Position numbers and translations under genes: made by a program. The notes below the pieces were generated by a model that worked only from the letters and a program-made list of their open reading frames with translations, was not told the origin of the DNA and ran no database searches. This document shows positions 7,957 to 16,018 of a DNA stretch of 27,489 bases, piece by piece. Source of the DNA: Chloroflexi bacterium UBA4733 (GTDB lineage: Bacteria; Chloroflexota; UBA4733). The stretch spans positions 1-27,489 of the forward strand of contig DHIZ01000245.1 of assembly GCA_002404055.1 (NCBI GenBank), read 5' to 3'. The number at the start of each line of letters is the position of its first letter. Within the stretch, counting starts at the first letter, position 1.

Positions 7957-9477
7957 TTACGGCTGGAGATGGGCTTTCAGGTACGCGTCTGCAGCGGCCG
8001 ATGCCTGAGTCGCTGCCTGTTGCATCGGCATTTGACCCTTCCAGCCAGGACTGAGGTTATCACTCACCAGCTTCTCAATATCACTAGAATCGACCGTGAT
8101 GAGCCGCTTGTACGGGTACTTTGTCAGGATAGTACCCATGGTTTCTGGATGCTCCAGTCGCGGAGCAGCGTCTTTTAGCTGCTTGCTGAAAACGGCCTGA
8201 GCGGCGGCCGTGAATGGAACGGCGACGAGAGAGGCGGCGTCAACCTCCTGGCCGCCTTCGCCAGCAAGAAACGTCATCCACTGCCAGGCAGCTTGTCGGA
8301 TGCGCTCACTCAGTCCTGCCGCAACAGTGTAGGACCAGATTGTAAAGTCGCTGGCATATCCTCTCTTGCCTTTTGGATAGGGTGCGAGGCCCCAGGTAAA
8401 GCTGTCGATGGCCTTGTAGAGGCCAAGACCCGTCGTCCAGCGAGTGGTCATCGCCGCCTTGCCTTGCATGAATGCCTTGTCAGCGTCCATGCCTGTTCCC
8501 TTCAGGACGGATGGCGTGGTCAGGTGGTACTTGGCGTCCAGATTGTAGAGGAAATCTAACGCCTCAACCGAGTCGGGCTGGGCATAATTGCAGACAGTGG
8601 GGCGCCGTGTGTCATCGAATTCGCTGCCCCCGTTGCTGTCCATCCACAGGTAGTCGAGACCGAATCCCGTCACACCGACCTGCTGCGTGGTAGTTCCGCT
8701 TACTCTGGTGAGCTTCTGGGCACTACTGAGAAAGCGGTCCCAGGTCCATTGGTCCTGCTGCCAAAGCTCGTAAGGGGAGGTGAGGCCGGCAGCGTCGAAT
8801 AAGTCGCGATTGTAGAAGAAGCCGGCAGTGAAGGCACTGCCGGTAACGCCGTACAGCTTGCCATCGACGGTCATGTCATCGAAGGCGGCTGGGGAGATGG
8901 CGCTGCGCTGGAAGGTGCGGTCCTGATTCGCTAAGGGCGTCAAATCCTCACTGATGTGCAACGTCAGAACGTAGCCGCGGATAAGGCCATGGTCGGCAAT
9001 GAACGTTTGTGGGGGCGTGCCGCCGGCGAAGGTGGTACGGATCTTGGTACTGTAATCAGCCCAGTTGACCACGTTGATCTTGATGCCTGGCGACTTCGCT
9101 TCAAAAGCGTCGGCGAGCCTTTGGAAGCGCGTTTGGTAGGTGACGTCGCCCCAGTGGGGAAAATCGAGCGTGATCGTGGCGCCGCCGAGGGCCGGGGTTG
9201 TCGACGCCGCGCTGGTGGCGACGGTTGCCGCTGAGGCGGCAGCGCTCGACGTGGCGCTCCGAGCCGTCGTCTGCGCTGTCGTCGCGCTCCCGGCGGCGCT
9301 TGCCGCGAGCTGCCTGCTCGTAGACGTCGCGGCGGTTGTCGCCGGACCACTCCCACCGCCACAGGCGGCCAGGACACCGACGGCGAGCGCGGCCGTGAAC
9401 TGGGCAGTACCGCGGAGGAGGGCGCGGCGCGTGGTCCGAGCGGATGGCCTGGTAACAGGGACGCTGTCGTTGCCCAT
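7957..9477 (-). CDS. ABC transporter sugar-binding lipoprotein, Tat-type (paralogue 1)
   Basis: A 506-residue extracellular solute-binding protein of family 1. The N-terminus has a twin-arginine RRALLRG (17-23), a hydrophobic helix and the lipobox LAAC with C39, followed by a Gly/Ala/Ser/Thr linker to about residue 90. The mature domain begins with ITLDFPHWGD and aligns along its length with the protein at 14282-15757: shared blocks include GTPP.TF, SPYELW/SPYDLW, D.WTWD, RW.TGL/RWITGI, EGGQE and the C-terminal YL.AH. The ATG at 9477 follows GAGAGG; the frame stays open a further 119 codons upstream, but that part reads antisense through the oxidoreductase gene's end and the promoter. An operator-bearing promoter lies 51-84 bp upstream. 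No permease or ATPase gene is adjacent, so its membrane partners are elsewhere. Confidence 0.92.
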   Translation of the reverse strand: MGNDSVPVTRPSARTTRRALLRGTAQFTAALAVGVLAACGGGSGPATTAATSTSRQLAASAAGSATTAQTTARSATSSAAASAATVATSAASTTPALGGATITLDFPHWGDVTYQTRFQRLADAFEAKSPGIKINVVNWADYSTKIRTTFAGGTPPQTFIADHGLIRGYVLTLHISEDLTPLANQDRTFQRSAISPAAFDDMTVDGKLYGVTGSAFTAGFFYNRDLFDAAGLTSPYELWQQDQWTWDRFLSSAQKLTRVSGTTTQQVGVTGFGLDYLWMDSNGGSEFDDTRRPTVCNYAQPDSVEALDFLYNLDAKYHLTTPSVLKGTGMDADKAFMQGKAAMTTRWTTGLGLYKAIDSFTWGLAPYPKGKRGYASDFTIWSYTVAAGLSERIRQAAWQWMTFLAGEGGQEVDAASLVAVPFTAAAQAVFSKQLKDAAPRLEHPETMGTILTKYPYKRLITVDSSDIEKLVSDNLSPGWKGQMPMQQAATQASAAADAYLKAHLQP

Positions 9478-9527
9478 GGGTGGCCTCTCGTTTCTCAGGT
9501 GAGGATGCCTCCACAAGCAGAGGCTAG

Positions 9528-9561
9528 CGCGTATACTAGCATGTGAGGATAATGGCGTCAA
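9528..9561 (-). promoter_or_regulatory. Promoter and operator (site A) of the first binding-protein gene
   Basis: On the minus strand TTGACG (9556-9561) and TAGTAT (9533-9538) are spaced 17 bp. The -10 lies inside a 20-bp palindrome, CGCGTATACTAGCATGTGAG (9528-9547, plus strand), the same sequence class as sites B, C and E. The -35 overlaps the stop codon of the oxidoreductase gene. The arrangement predicts repression by the GntR/LacI-type regulator. Confidence 0.7.
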
Positions 9562-10568
9562 GATTGGGGATGGGAATGAGCGATGGCCGCCCGCTGTCCA
9601 TCCTGGCCGCTGTGGATCGCGGCAGCGATCAGCGCTAAGGTCCCGAGGTTGGCCTTCCCGGAGATCGGCGTCGGCGCCCCGCTGAGGACGGCAGCCGTAA
9701 AGTGGTCGAGGACGACCTGCTCCGGGCGTGGCCCCTGCTCCGCCGCTAGTTCCTGGCGACCGCCGCCCGGCAGCCTGGCATAGAGGCCGCCGGCGTCCCA
9801 GCACAGCGCCCCGCGCTCGCACTCGATGCGCCACTCGAACAGGTCGTCCACGGAGGTGAAGGCGCCGGCGTAGGCGACCTCCAGTCCCCCCGCGAAGGTG
9901 ATGGCGGCCGTGACGGCGCCGCCCTGGTAGCGACTCCAGGGCGGATCGAAGCTGCGTGCGCTGATCGCCTCCGCCTCCCGACCGAAGACGGCGCGCATGT
10001 CATCGAAGTGGTGGACCGACATCTCCACGAGCATGGCGTGCGGCATGGTGAAAGCGCGCGGGTCGGGCCGGCGACGGTGGTGTACCATCGTGGCATAGCC
10101 AGGCGTGCCGAACTCGCCGGAGGCCAGCGCCGCGTGTAAGGCGCGCTGCTGCACGTTAAAGCGGTACTGCTGCGCCACGACGATCTGCCGGTGTTGCGCT
10201 TCGGCCAGGGCGACCAGCTCCTCGGCTTCCGCGAGCTGGTGGACGAAGGGCTTCTCCACCAGCACGTGCTTGCCGGCTTCCAATGCCAGGCGGATGAAGC
10301 GACCGTGCAGCGCCGATGGCGTGACCACCACCACGGCATCGGCCGGCACAGCGCGCAGCGCCTCTGCAAGGTCCGGAAAGCAGGCGTCGGTGGCCAGGCC
10401 CGTCATCGTGCATGCCCTGGCCAGGTTGTCCGTGTTCACGTCAACCAGGCCCACCGAGCGCCAGCGCTCGTCCGCGGCCATCAGCCGCAAGGGCCACTCC
10501 CCCCGCCCGGCGACGCCGACATGCACGGCACGCAACGGAGACGCATGGGACGCGGATACCACCATCAT
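9558..10568 (-). CDS. Gfo/Idh/MocA family NAD(P)-dependent oxidoreductase
   Basis: A 336-residue sugar or inositol dehydrogenase-like protein. An N-terminal Rossmann fold starts at VHVGVAGRGEW (15-25; the usual glycine-rich turn is altered), and E105-K106-P107 is the family's EKP motif with the conserved lysine. The C-terminal alpha/beta domain carries SVHHFDD (184-190), whose histidine and aspartate fit the substrate site. Enzymes of this family oxidise or reduce sugar hydroxyls. ATG at 10568 overlaps the stop of the upstream cupin gene in an ATGA, so the two are translationally coupled. It belongs to the operator-controlled sugar regulon. Sugar not identifiable. Confidence 0.9.
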   Translation of the reverse strand: MMVVSASHASPLRAVHVGVAGRGEWPLRLMAADERWRSVGLVDVNTDNLARACTMTGLATDACFPDLAEALRAVPADAVVVVTPSALHGRFIRLALEAGKHVLVEKPFVHQLAEAEELVALAEAQHRQIVVAQQYRFNVQQRALHAALASGEFGTPGYATMVHHRRRPDPRAFTMPHAMLVEMSVHHFDDMRAVFGREAEAISARSFDPPWSRYQGGAVTAAITFAGGLEVAYAGAFTSVDDLFEWRIECERGALCWDAGGLYARLPGGGRQELAAEQGPRPEQVVLDHFTAAVLSGAPTPISGKANLGTLALIAAAIHSGQDGQRAAIAHSHPQS

Positions 10569-11770
10569 GTCAGCTCCTCTCCAGCAACTGCCGGCGGTTC
10601 AGACGCCGCCGGTGGGACATTGGCAAAGGCCGGGTTGAAGGGCGCTTTGCCGGCGGCACTGCGGGCAATGATGGCGTCGACATAGCACTCGTTGCCCGGT
10701 TTGAAGCCTGGCAACGTCACCACGTTGGCCAGCACATCCAGCCCACGGTGTCCGGTGTCCGGCGGAATAACGACGACGTCGCCCGGCCGGAGCGGTGTTG
10801 CCTCAAAGCGCTCCCAATTGTCGATATCCGGGAAGCTGTGGAGCATGGCTCGGCGGCCGGCGGTATGCAGCCCCAGCGCCCCGGGGTCGAGCACGAAGTA
10901 GAGTTCGCATTGCGGCTTGCCGCCGCCGACGGCCTGCGCCGGGTGATAGTGGGTGCGGCTCTGTTCGGCAGCGATGTTGACGACGTGGCTGTTCAGCCGG
11001 TTGCGTCCGTCGCCTGTGGCAGCTCCCGCCTCGGTAAACCAGGTCAGCGGTAAGCGGCGAAAGGCGTCGAAGCCCGGCGCGCAACCTCCCGCCGTATCAC
11101 GTAGATAGGGCAGCCGCCGCGTCGCGGAGCAATGGGTCGTGGCGGCCTCGCCATCCTCGATGCACCAGAGGCGCACGTCGCCCCGGCCGCGCAGCGGTCG
11201 GTCGCGAGTCGCCACGAGCTGGTCCCCACAGGCGATGGGCTCCCAACCAGATTGCTGCCTGGTAGACCAACCCAGGCGTCCAGCCTGGGCGAGGACGTAG
11301 CGGAGAGCGTCACCTGCCGGCCCGGTTGCCCAGTGTTCGGTACTGCCGCAGGCTTCGCGCAGCCGCCAGAAGTCGCCCATGGGGTCGCCAGCATAGACTC
11401 GACCGTCGAACCGGCCCAGCAGGCCGTCCACGGCAGCACGTGCTGTTGGCGCCACGGCATCGCGCTGCCGGGAGAGGGTGGTCAGCGCCTCGCGCACCTG
11501 CGGAGCGAGCGGATCCGGTGCATAGACCGCCGGCAAAGGCGCGCTGTCGCCTTCCTGTGTGCGGTAGCCGCGCTCCAGCCAGATCGCAGCGGATCCCCGC
11601 TCGAGCCAGGCATAGATCACGCCTGACGTGCTCAGGAGCCACTCCCCTTCAAGAGTCTGCGCGCTCAGCGCAAAGCCGGGATTGTGCGCCGCAAAGGCCG
11701 CCTGGACGCAGTCCAGTGCAGGACCTCCAGTGATGCTGCCTTTGATAATGTCAGGCATGCTGTTCCCCAT
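10565..11770 (-). CDS. Unrecognised protein with a C-terminal cupin-like domain
   Basis: About 401 residues. I do not recognise the first two thirds; it is soluble, rich in Trp, Arg and Gly, and has no signal peptide. The last third reads as a cupin: SRTHYHPAQ followed by QCELYFVLDP supplies a His/His/Glu metal site, and PGDVVVIPPDTGHRGLD the second cupin motif with its histidine. Such domains bind sugars or act as isomerases and dioxygenases. The ATG at 11770 has AAGGGACAGG just before it; ATGs at 11785 and 11758 are alternatives. It overlaps the following oxidoreductase by 4 bp (ATGA), and its promoter carries operator site B, so it is the first gene of a two-gene unit in the sugar regulon. 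A sugar-binding or lactone/epimerase role is possible but unproven. Confidence 0.8.
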   Translation of the reverse strand: MGNSMPDIIKGSITGGPALDCVQAAFAAHNPGFALSAQTLEGEWLLSTSGVIYAWLERGSAAIWLERGYRTQEGDSAPLPAVYAPDPLAPQVREALTTLSRQRDAVAPTARAAVDGLLGRFDGRVYAGDPMGDFWRLREACGSTEHWATGPAGDALRYVLAQAGRLGWSTRQQSGWEPIACGDQLVATRDRPLRGRGDVRLWCIEDGEAATTHCSATRRLPYLRDTAGGCAPGFDAFRRLPLTWFTEAGAATGDGRNRLNSHVVNIAAEQSRTHYHPAQAVGGGKPQCELYFVLDPGALGLHTAGRRAMLHSFPDIDNWERFEATPLRPGDVVVIPPDTGHRGLDVLANVVTLPGFKPGNECYVDAIIARSAAGKAPFNPAFANVPPAASEPPAVAGEELT

Positions 11771-11795
11771 CCTGTCCCTTGCCATCAAGGGCGAC

Positions 11796-11843
11796 TGCGT
11801 ATACTAGCATACGCACTTTACCCGGCAAGGACCGATCCGTCAA
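11796..11843 (-). promoter_or_regulatory. Promoter and operator (site B) of the cupin/oxidoreductase unit
   Basis: The most symmetrical copy of the operator, TGCGTATACTAGCATACGCA (11796-11815), matches its own reverse complement at 18 of 20 positions. Two promoter readings are possible on the minus strand: TTGACG (11838-11843) with TAAAGT (11815-11820), 17 bp apart, which puts the start site inside the operator; or TTGCCG (11823-11828) with TAGTAT (11801-11806), 16 bp apart, in the same register as sites A, C and E. Either way a bound regulator would block transcription. Confidence 0.75.
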
Positions 11844-11871
11844 CCGGGCATCCGATGGCTCTACCGGCGAG

Positions 11872-13053
11872 CTAATCCGCGCCGGACGGCGCGACTGACC
11901 CGGTGAGCGCCGTGTACGGCGGGGCTGTCGACTCGCGGACGATGAGGGTCGGCTCGATGACATCGGCCTGCGCCGGCAACGCTGTTCCCTTCCAGACGGC
12001 CTCAATCAGCCGGAGCAGCAGTCGCGTTGCCCGCAGGCCAAACTCCACATGCGAGGTCCGAGCCGTCGTGAGGGCGGGATGCAGCGCTCGCGCTTCGGGA
12101 ATGTCGTCGACGCTCACGACGCTCAGATCGCTGGGGATGCTCCGGCCACGCGCCGCAATTGCCCGGTAGGCGCCGATGGCCAGAGAATCGCTGGCCACCA
12201 TGAGCGCGGTCAACTCACCGCCGTCCGGGCGCTGCAGAAGCTCCCGTACCGCTAGCTCTCCGCTCTCTGCGCTGAAGTCGGGAGTCGGCACGATCAGACC
12301 CGCATCCAGCTCGATCCCTGCTGCCGCCAGGGCGGCACTGTAGCCCTGAAACCGCTCCTCATGGAGCACGCGCGAGCGTGTTGATGCCACGAAGCCGATA
12401 CGCCGATGGCCGAGCCCCAGCAGATGGTCCACGCCGAGACGGACGGCCCGTTCCTCGTCGGCGATCACCGCAGATGCCGAGCGGCCAGGCAGGTGGCGCT
12501 TGACGAGCACGTAGGGAAACGTTGACCGGTCCAGGATATCGAGCTCCTGCGCCGAGATGTCCCCTGCGGACCGCACCAGCACGCCATCGGTGGTGTGTTC
12601 CTCGCGGGCGGTTGCAAGCCAGTTCGGTAGTTCCTCAGGCTGGGCGAGGTAGGCGAGCCCGAGCGCGGCGCTGGAGTCCCAGGCCGCCTCGGCCACCCCT
12701 CCCACCAGCTCACCAAAGGCGCTGGCGATCATCTGATGGCCACGCTGCTGGGCCTCCTTGAACTCCAAGATCAAGAGCGTGACATGCTTGCGCGGCCCCT
12801 CTGCTCGCACGAAGGTTCCGATGCCATTGCGGCGCTCAATGAGTCCGGCGCGGACTAACTCCAGCATCACCCGTCGTGCCGTCACGGAACTGACGCCGTA
12901 CTGGACTGCCAGCTCCCGCTCCGAAAAGAACGCCGCGCCAGGAACGATCTCGCCTTGGCGGATGGGGCGGGCGAGCAACTCCACTAACTGGACGTACAGC
13001 GGCGTGAAGGACTGTCGATCAAGGTCAGCGGGCGATGTACCGAGCATGAGCAT
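11872..13053 (-). CDS. GntR/LacI-type chimeric transcriptional regulator (AraR-like architecture)
   Basis: A 393-residue regulator. Residues 13-83 are a GntR winged helix-turn-helix: PLYVQLVELL, then SERELAVQYGVSSVTARR and the wing IERRNGIGTFV. Residues 90-375 are a LacI/periplasmic-binding-protein-type effector domain (TDGVLVRS, HLLGLGHRRIGFV, ALMVASDSLAIGAYRA, SVVSVDDIPEA). The same fusion of DNA-binding and sugar-sensing parts is known in Bacillus AraR. Effectors are usually mono- or disaccharides that release the protein from DNA. The ATG at 13053 was chosen; another is at 13047. A 20-bp operator overlaps its own promoter 39-58 bp upstream, so it is probably autoregulated and controls sites A, B and E as well. 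Confidence 0.92.
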   Translation of the reverse strand: MLMLGTSPADLDRQSFTPLYVQLVELLARPIRQGEIVPGAAFFSERELAVQYGVSSVTARRVMLELVRAGLIERRNGIGTFVRAEGPRKHVTLLILEFKEAQQRGHQMIASAFGELVGGVAEAAWDSSAALGLAYLAQPEELPNWLATAREEHTTDGVLVRSAGDISAQELDILDRSTFPYVLVKRHLPGRSASAVIADEERAVRLGVDHLLGLGHRRIGFVASTRSRVLHEERFQGYSAALAAAGIELDAGLIVPTPDFSAESGELAVRELLQRPDGGELTALMVASDSLAIGAYRAIAARGRSIPSDLSVVSVDDIPEARALHPALTTARTSHVEFGLRATRLLLRLIEAVWKGTALPAQADVIEPTLIVRESTAPPYTALTGSVAPSGAD

Positions 13054-13091
13054 AATGAGCCTAGCCTACCATGACCGCACACGTGCGCCAC

Positions 13092-13125
13092 CGCGTATGC
13101 TAGGATATGCGCTACGGAAGTGGAA
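13092..13125 (-). promoter_or_regulatory. Promoter and operator (site C) of the regulator gene
   Basis: Minus-strand TTCCAC (13120-13125) and TAGCAT (13097-13102) are 17 bp apart. The -10 sits at positions 6-11 of the palindrome CGCGTATGCTAGGATATGCG (13092-13111; 16 of 20 positions symmetric), as in sites A and E. This indicates autorepression. Confidence 0.65.
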
Positions 13126-13177
13126 CCGCGCTCGACTGGGCCCGTCTCTCCGCGGCGCGCAGCCGGCGGGCATCCTG

Positions 13178-14179
13178 CTACAGCCAGCGTTGCATCCAAG
13201 GCAAGGCTTTGCGGCCGCTGAAGGCGTGGCCGCCATCGAACACTTCCATCTCGCAGCGATCAGCGCCGCCGAGCAGATCATAGGCGCGCCGCACGATGGC
13301 GAACGCCTCCTGGGCGCCTTCCACGGGGAAGCCCGTGTCGCGCTTTCCCGTCTCCACCAACAGGGGGCGTGGCGCAATCAGTGCAGCTATGTCGCCCATC
13401 TCCGCGTACTTCAGGATGCCCGGTACGTAGCCGCAGTTACAGTGCTCCACGGCAAAAAAGGTCTGACGGAAGGTATTGAGGAAGCCGCTGATGACGGCCG
13501 CCTGGATTCGGTCGTCCAACGCCGCGAGGTAGAGCGTCATCTCGCCACCCAGGGAGAGGCCGACACAGCCGATGCGATCGGAAATCACCTCGGGACGGCT
13601 CTGGAGGAGGTCGACGGCGCGTTGCAGATCCCACAGCCGTCGACCCATGATAGTCTGACCGAGCAGTTGCAGCTTCAGGTTGGTGAGCCGGTAGCCCTTC
13701 GCAGCATCGCCCCCGGCGAACTGCTGGCGCTCGCCGAAGCCGAGGTGTTCGGGGGCCAAGGTCACAAAACCGGCCTCGGCGAAACGAACGCCGTAGTCCT
13801 GAGTCGTGCCTTTCTGGGCCACAGCCTCCTTTCCGAGGCCGTGGCCCGGCGGGCACAGCACTGCCGGCCGGGGGAGAGACACATCCTTGGGAATTAGGAG
13901 ATAGGCAACCGCCGAGACGCCGGCCGCCGTGTCGTAAACGATCTTTTCCCGGCGGTAGGCCTCTTCTACCTGCACGTCCACGGTGCGCGGATTCAGCGGG
14001 ACGCGGGCGTCGTCGCCAGGTGCGCCGAGGAGGTCCGCGAGGCGACCGCGCAACGCCCGGCGCCATTCCTCCCACTCGGCCTGGTCGGTCGCTCGGAAGC
14101 GCAGCAACTGGGGATGCTCATCGTAGTATCGGTCGAACCACTCCGGTTCAAGCTGCAGCTGTTCGGCTAGATCGTCCAC
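13178..14179 (-). CDS. Alpha/beta-hydrolase of the acetyl xylan esterase/dienelactone hydrolase type
   Basis: A 333-residue serine hydrolase. The nucleophile elbow is G207-L-S209-L-G-G, the acid is probably D281 (GKRDTGFP) and the histidine H318 (DGGHAF). Residues 100-115 (PRPAVLCPPGHG) give the oxyanion loop. No signal peptide, so it acts in the cytoplasm, presumably on imported acylated sugars. The GTG at 14179 follows GAAGGGA at a good distance. It lies 102 nt downstream of the second binding-protein gene on the same strand, with a stable hairpin between them, and upstream of the regulator's own promoter. Acetyl ester removal is the likeliest reaction by family; the true substrate is open. 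Confidence 0.87.
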   Translation of the reverse strand: MDDLAEQLQLEPEWFDRYYDEHPQLLRFRATDQAEWEEWRRALRGRLADLLGAPGDDARVPLNPRTVDVQVEEAYRREKIVYDTAAGVSAVAYLLIPKDVSLPRPAVLCPPGHGLGKEAVAQKGTTQDYGVRFAEAGFVTLAPEHLGFGERQQFAGGDAAKGYRLTNLKLQLLGQTIMGRRLWDLQRAVDLLQSRPEVISDRIGCVGLSLGGEMTLYLAALDDRIQAAVISGFLNTFRQTFFAVEHCNCGYVPGILKYAEMGDIAALIAPRPLLVETGKRDTGFPVEGAQEAFAIVRRAYDLLGGADRCEMEVFDGGHAFSGRKALPWMQRWL

Positions 14180-14200
14180 GTTGTTCCCTTCGGTTGGTTG

Positions 14201-14222
14201 GCCGGCAGCACCCGCTGCCGGC
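14201..14222. repeat. Perfect 9-bp stem-loop after the second binding-protein gene
   Basis: GCCGGCAGC (14201-14209) and GCTGCCGGC (14214-14222) flank ACCC. It lies between the binding-protein stop (14282) and hydrolase start (14179). No T-run follows, so it is more likely an RNA 3'-stabilising or attenuating hairpin that raises binding-protein mRNA over the downstream gene, as is common in transporter operons. Confidence 0.55.
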
Positions 14223-14281
14223 TACGCATCGACCCTGGCGCCGGGGCTGGGACCGCGCAGGATGCCGCTCCGGCCGGCTGC

Positions 14282-15757
14282 TCAGAACGTTTGCGGGTGC
14301 GCCTGCAGATAACTGTTGACCTGCTCCGTCGCAGCCGTGGTCGTTGTCTTCGCGTCGCTCTTGCCGGCCCAGAAGGGTGCCATGTTCTGATTGAGCAGTT
14401 TGCTGATGTCAGTCACGTCTACGGAGATGAGCCGAGAATTCGGGTAGGCGTTGAGAATCTCCGAGATCGCCTCGGGGTGCTCCATCTTCGGCAACTGCTG
14501 CAGAGCTTGCGTGAAGACGGCTTGCGCCTGCTTGGTAAAGGGAACGGCACCGAGATCCTTCGCCTCCATCTCCTGACCGCCCTCGCCGGTGTACCACTTG
14601 AGCCACTGCCAGCCGGCGTCGCGCCGGCTGGCATTTGTCAGACCCTTGGCCATGCCGTAGGCCCAGTGCGTATAGTCCGACGCATAGGCCTGCTTCTTCG
14701 CGTAGGGGACGGCGCCCCAGGTAAAATCCTGGATGGCTTTGAAGTTGGCGATGCCGGTGATCCAGCGCGACATGGTGGCTTGCTTCCCATTGGTGAAGGC
14801 GGTCGTGGCGTCCTTCTGCCCAGAGTCCTTGTAGAAGTTGGCGTCGTAAATCCGGTACTTGTTTCCCATGTCGTAGGAGAACTGGAGACCGGCCATGTCG
14901 ACGTCAGTGTCGTAGAGGCACTTCGTCGGCGCCTTCACGCTATCGTATTCCTGGCCCCCCGCCGTGTTGATCCATAGACGGGAGAGGCCGAGGTCCGAGC
15001 CTTGCTGCGTCGTTTTGGTGCCGTCACGCTTGGTCAGCTTCGTCGCCGCCTCGATGTAGACATCCCACGTCCACTTATCCTGCTTCCAGAGATCGTATGG
15101 TGAATCAAGGCCGGCCTGCCGGTAGAGGTCGGCGTTGTAGAAGTACACGTTGGTAAAGGCCCACCCCGCCAGAGCAAACAGCTTGTCACCCATTATCAAA
15201 CCTTCACGGGTGACCGCCGGCAAGGCGTTCAGGTCAAAGCTCTTATCCTGGCGAGCAAAGGGTTGAAGATCATCGAGCATGCCTTTCTTGGCATAGGAGA
15301 ACACGAGCTGATGGTCAGACCAGAATGTGGTTGGCGGCGTGCCGGCGGCGAAGAGGGCGGTCAATTTCTTGTCGTAGTCGGACGCAACCGGCACCGGTGT
15401 GATCTTCCGCTCGGCATACTGCTTCTCGTAGGCGTCGATCTTGTGCTGCTCCTGCGCTTCGTAGATGGTCGGCTCACCCCAGTTGGGGAAAAAGAAGTCA
15501 ATGGTACTGGACGATGTAGCCGCTGCTGCCTTGGTGGGAACGGCGGCCGGCACCGGAGTGGCCGCGATGGCGGACGATGCAGCGAGGCTCGGCGTCGTCA
15601 CCGAGGCAGTGACCGCGGCAGTGGTCGCCGGCGCGCCGCAGCCCGCGAGCACCCCGATCCCCGCGCCGCCGGCCATACCTGCCGCCAACAGCAGCAGGCG
15701 ACGTCGGGACAGTGCCACCTTCGTGTTTCCGGGTCCAGCGCCAGCCAGTCGTGCCAT
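14282..15757 (-). CDS. ABC transporter sugar-binding lipoprotein, Tat-type (paralogue 2)
   Basis: A 491-residue family 1 extracellular solute-binding protein, paralogous to that at 7957-9477. Residues 18-20 are RRR before a hydrophobic helix, and LAGC with C40 is the lipobox, so export is probably by Tat or Sec with lipid anchoring; a low-complexity linker follows. The mature domain has the shared blocks SPYDLWKQDKWTWD, RWITGI, EGGQE and a C-terminal YLQAH. The ATG at 15757 follows GGAAAGGA and gives a standard signal peptide. The frame is also open from an ATG at 15832 with its own AAAGGAG, which would add 25 residues with no family similarity. Its promoter appears to be at site E, giving a leader of about 250 nt. 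No permease gene is nearby. Confidence 0.92.
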   Translation of the reverse strand: MARLAGAGPGNTKVALSRRRLLLLAAGMAGGAGIGVLAGCGAPATTAAVTASVTTPSLAASSAIAATPVPAAVPTKAAAATSSSTIDFFFPNWGEPTIYEAQEQHKIDAYEKQYAERKITPVPVASDYDKKLTALFAAGTPPTTFWSDHQLVFSYAKKGMLDDLQPFARQDKSFDLNALPAVTREGLIMGDKLFALAGWAFTNVYFYNADLYRQAGLDSPYDLWKQDKWTWDVYIEAATKLTKRDGTKTTQQGSDLGLSRLWINTAGGQEYDSVKAPTKCLYDTDVDMAGLQFSYDMGNKYRIYDANFYKDSGQKDATTAFTNGKQATMSRWITGIANFKAIQDFTWGAVPYAKKQAYASDYTHWAYGMAKGLTNASRRDAGWQWLKWYTGEGGQEMEAKDLGAVPFTKQAQAVFTQALQQLPKMEHPEAISEILNAYPNSRLISVDVTDISKLLNQNMAPFWAGKSDAKTTTTAATEQVNSYLQAHPQTF

Positions 15758-15814
15758 GCCATCCGTCCTTTCCTCGTAGCATCCGATCAGGGAACCAGCG
15801 TCTAAGGGTGCTAC

Positions 15815-15834
15815 TGCGTATACTGAGGGCATTT
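15815..15834. promoter_or_regulatory. Operator half-site (site D)
   Basis: TGCGTATACT (15815-15824) matches the left half of the regulon palindrome exactly, but the right half (GAGGGCATTT) does not. It sits 58-77 bp before the ATG at 15757 and has no -35 at 17 bp, so it is probably an auxiliary or decayed site, not the promoter operator. Confidence 0.45.
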
Positions 15835-16018
15835 CCTAACTCCTTTTGGGAGCGCTTCAGGTGTGAAATGTACCGATCGCAGTACCCGCGACGGCCTCTC
15901 CCAGTTCGATCAAGGCCAGTGTGGTAGCCACCGTGGCACCAAATTGGCGTCAATTAGCCGTTGCGGGTAGCATCGCCAGACCTATAAGAGGCTATAATTA
16001 GAGTTAGGAAATACCCTC
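15825..16018 (-). promoter_or_regulatory. Leader RNA of the second binding-protein gene, ends pairing over 18 bp
   Basis: GAGGGCATTTCCTAACTC (15825-15842) and GAGTTAGGAAATACCCTC (16001-16018) are inverted copies. In the minus-strand transcript they form 18 consecutive pairs including one G-U, closing a 158-nt loop. The 3' arm contains the ATG at 15832 and begins within the AAAGGAG before it, so pairing would hide that start. Transcription from site E would begin at or very near the 5' arm. The rest of 15758-16392 has no recognisable gene apart from the short element at 16057-16198; a perfect TATAAT (15993-15998, plus strand) lacks a -35. A riboswitch, an RNA switch or a remnant of a small transposable element are all open. 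Confidence 0.5.

Noticed and set aside
9478..9834. N-terminal extension of the first binding protein
   Set aside because: It would run through the promoter and antiparallel-phase sequence of the oxidoreductase gene; the Tat signal and ribosome site fit the ATG at 9477.
15993..15998. Perfect TATAAT on the plus strand
   Set aside because: No -35 at a workable distance and no gene begins soon after.
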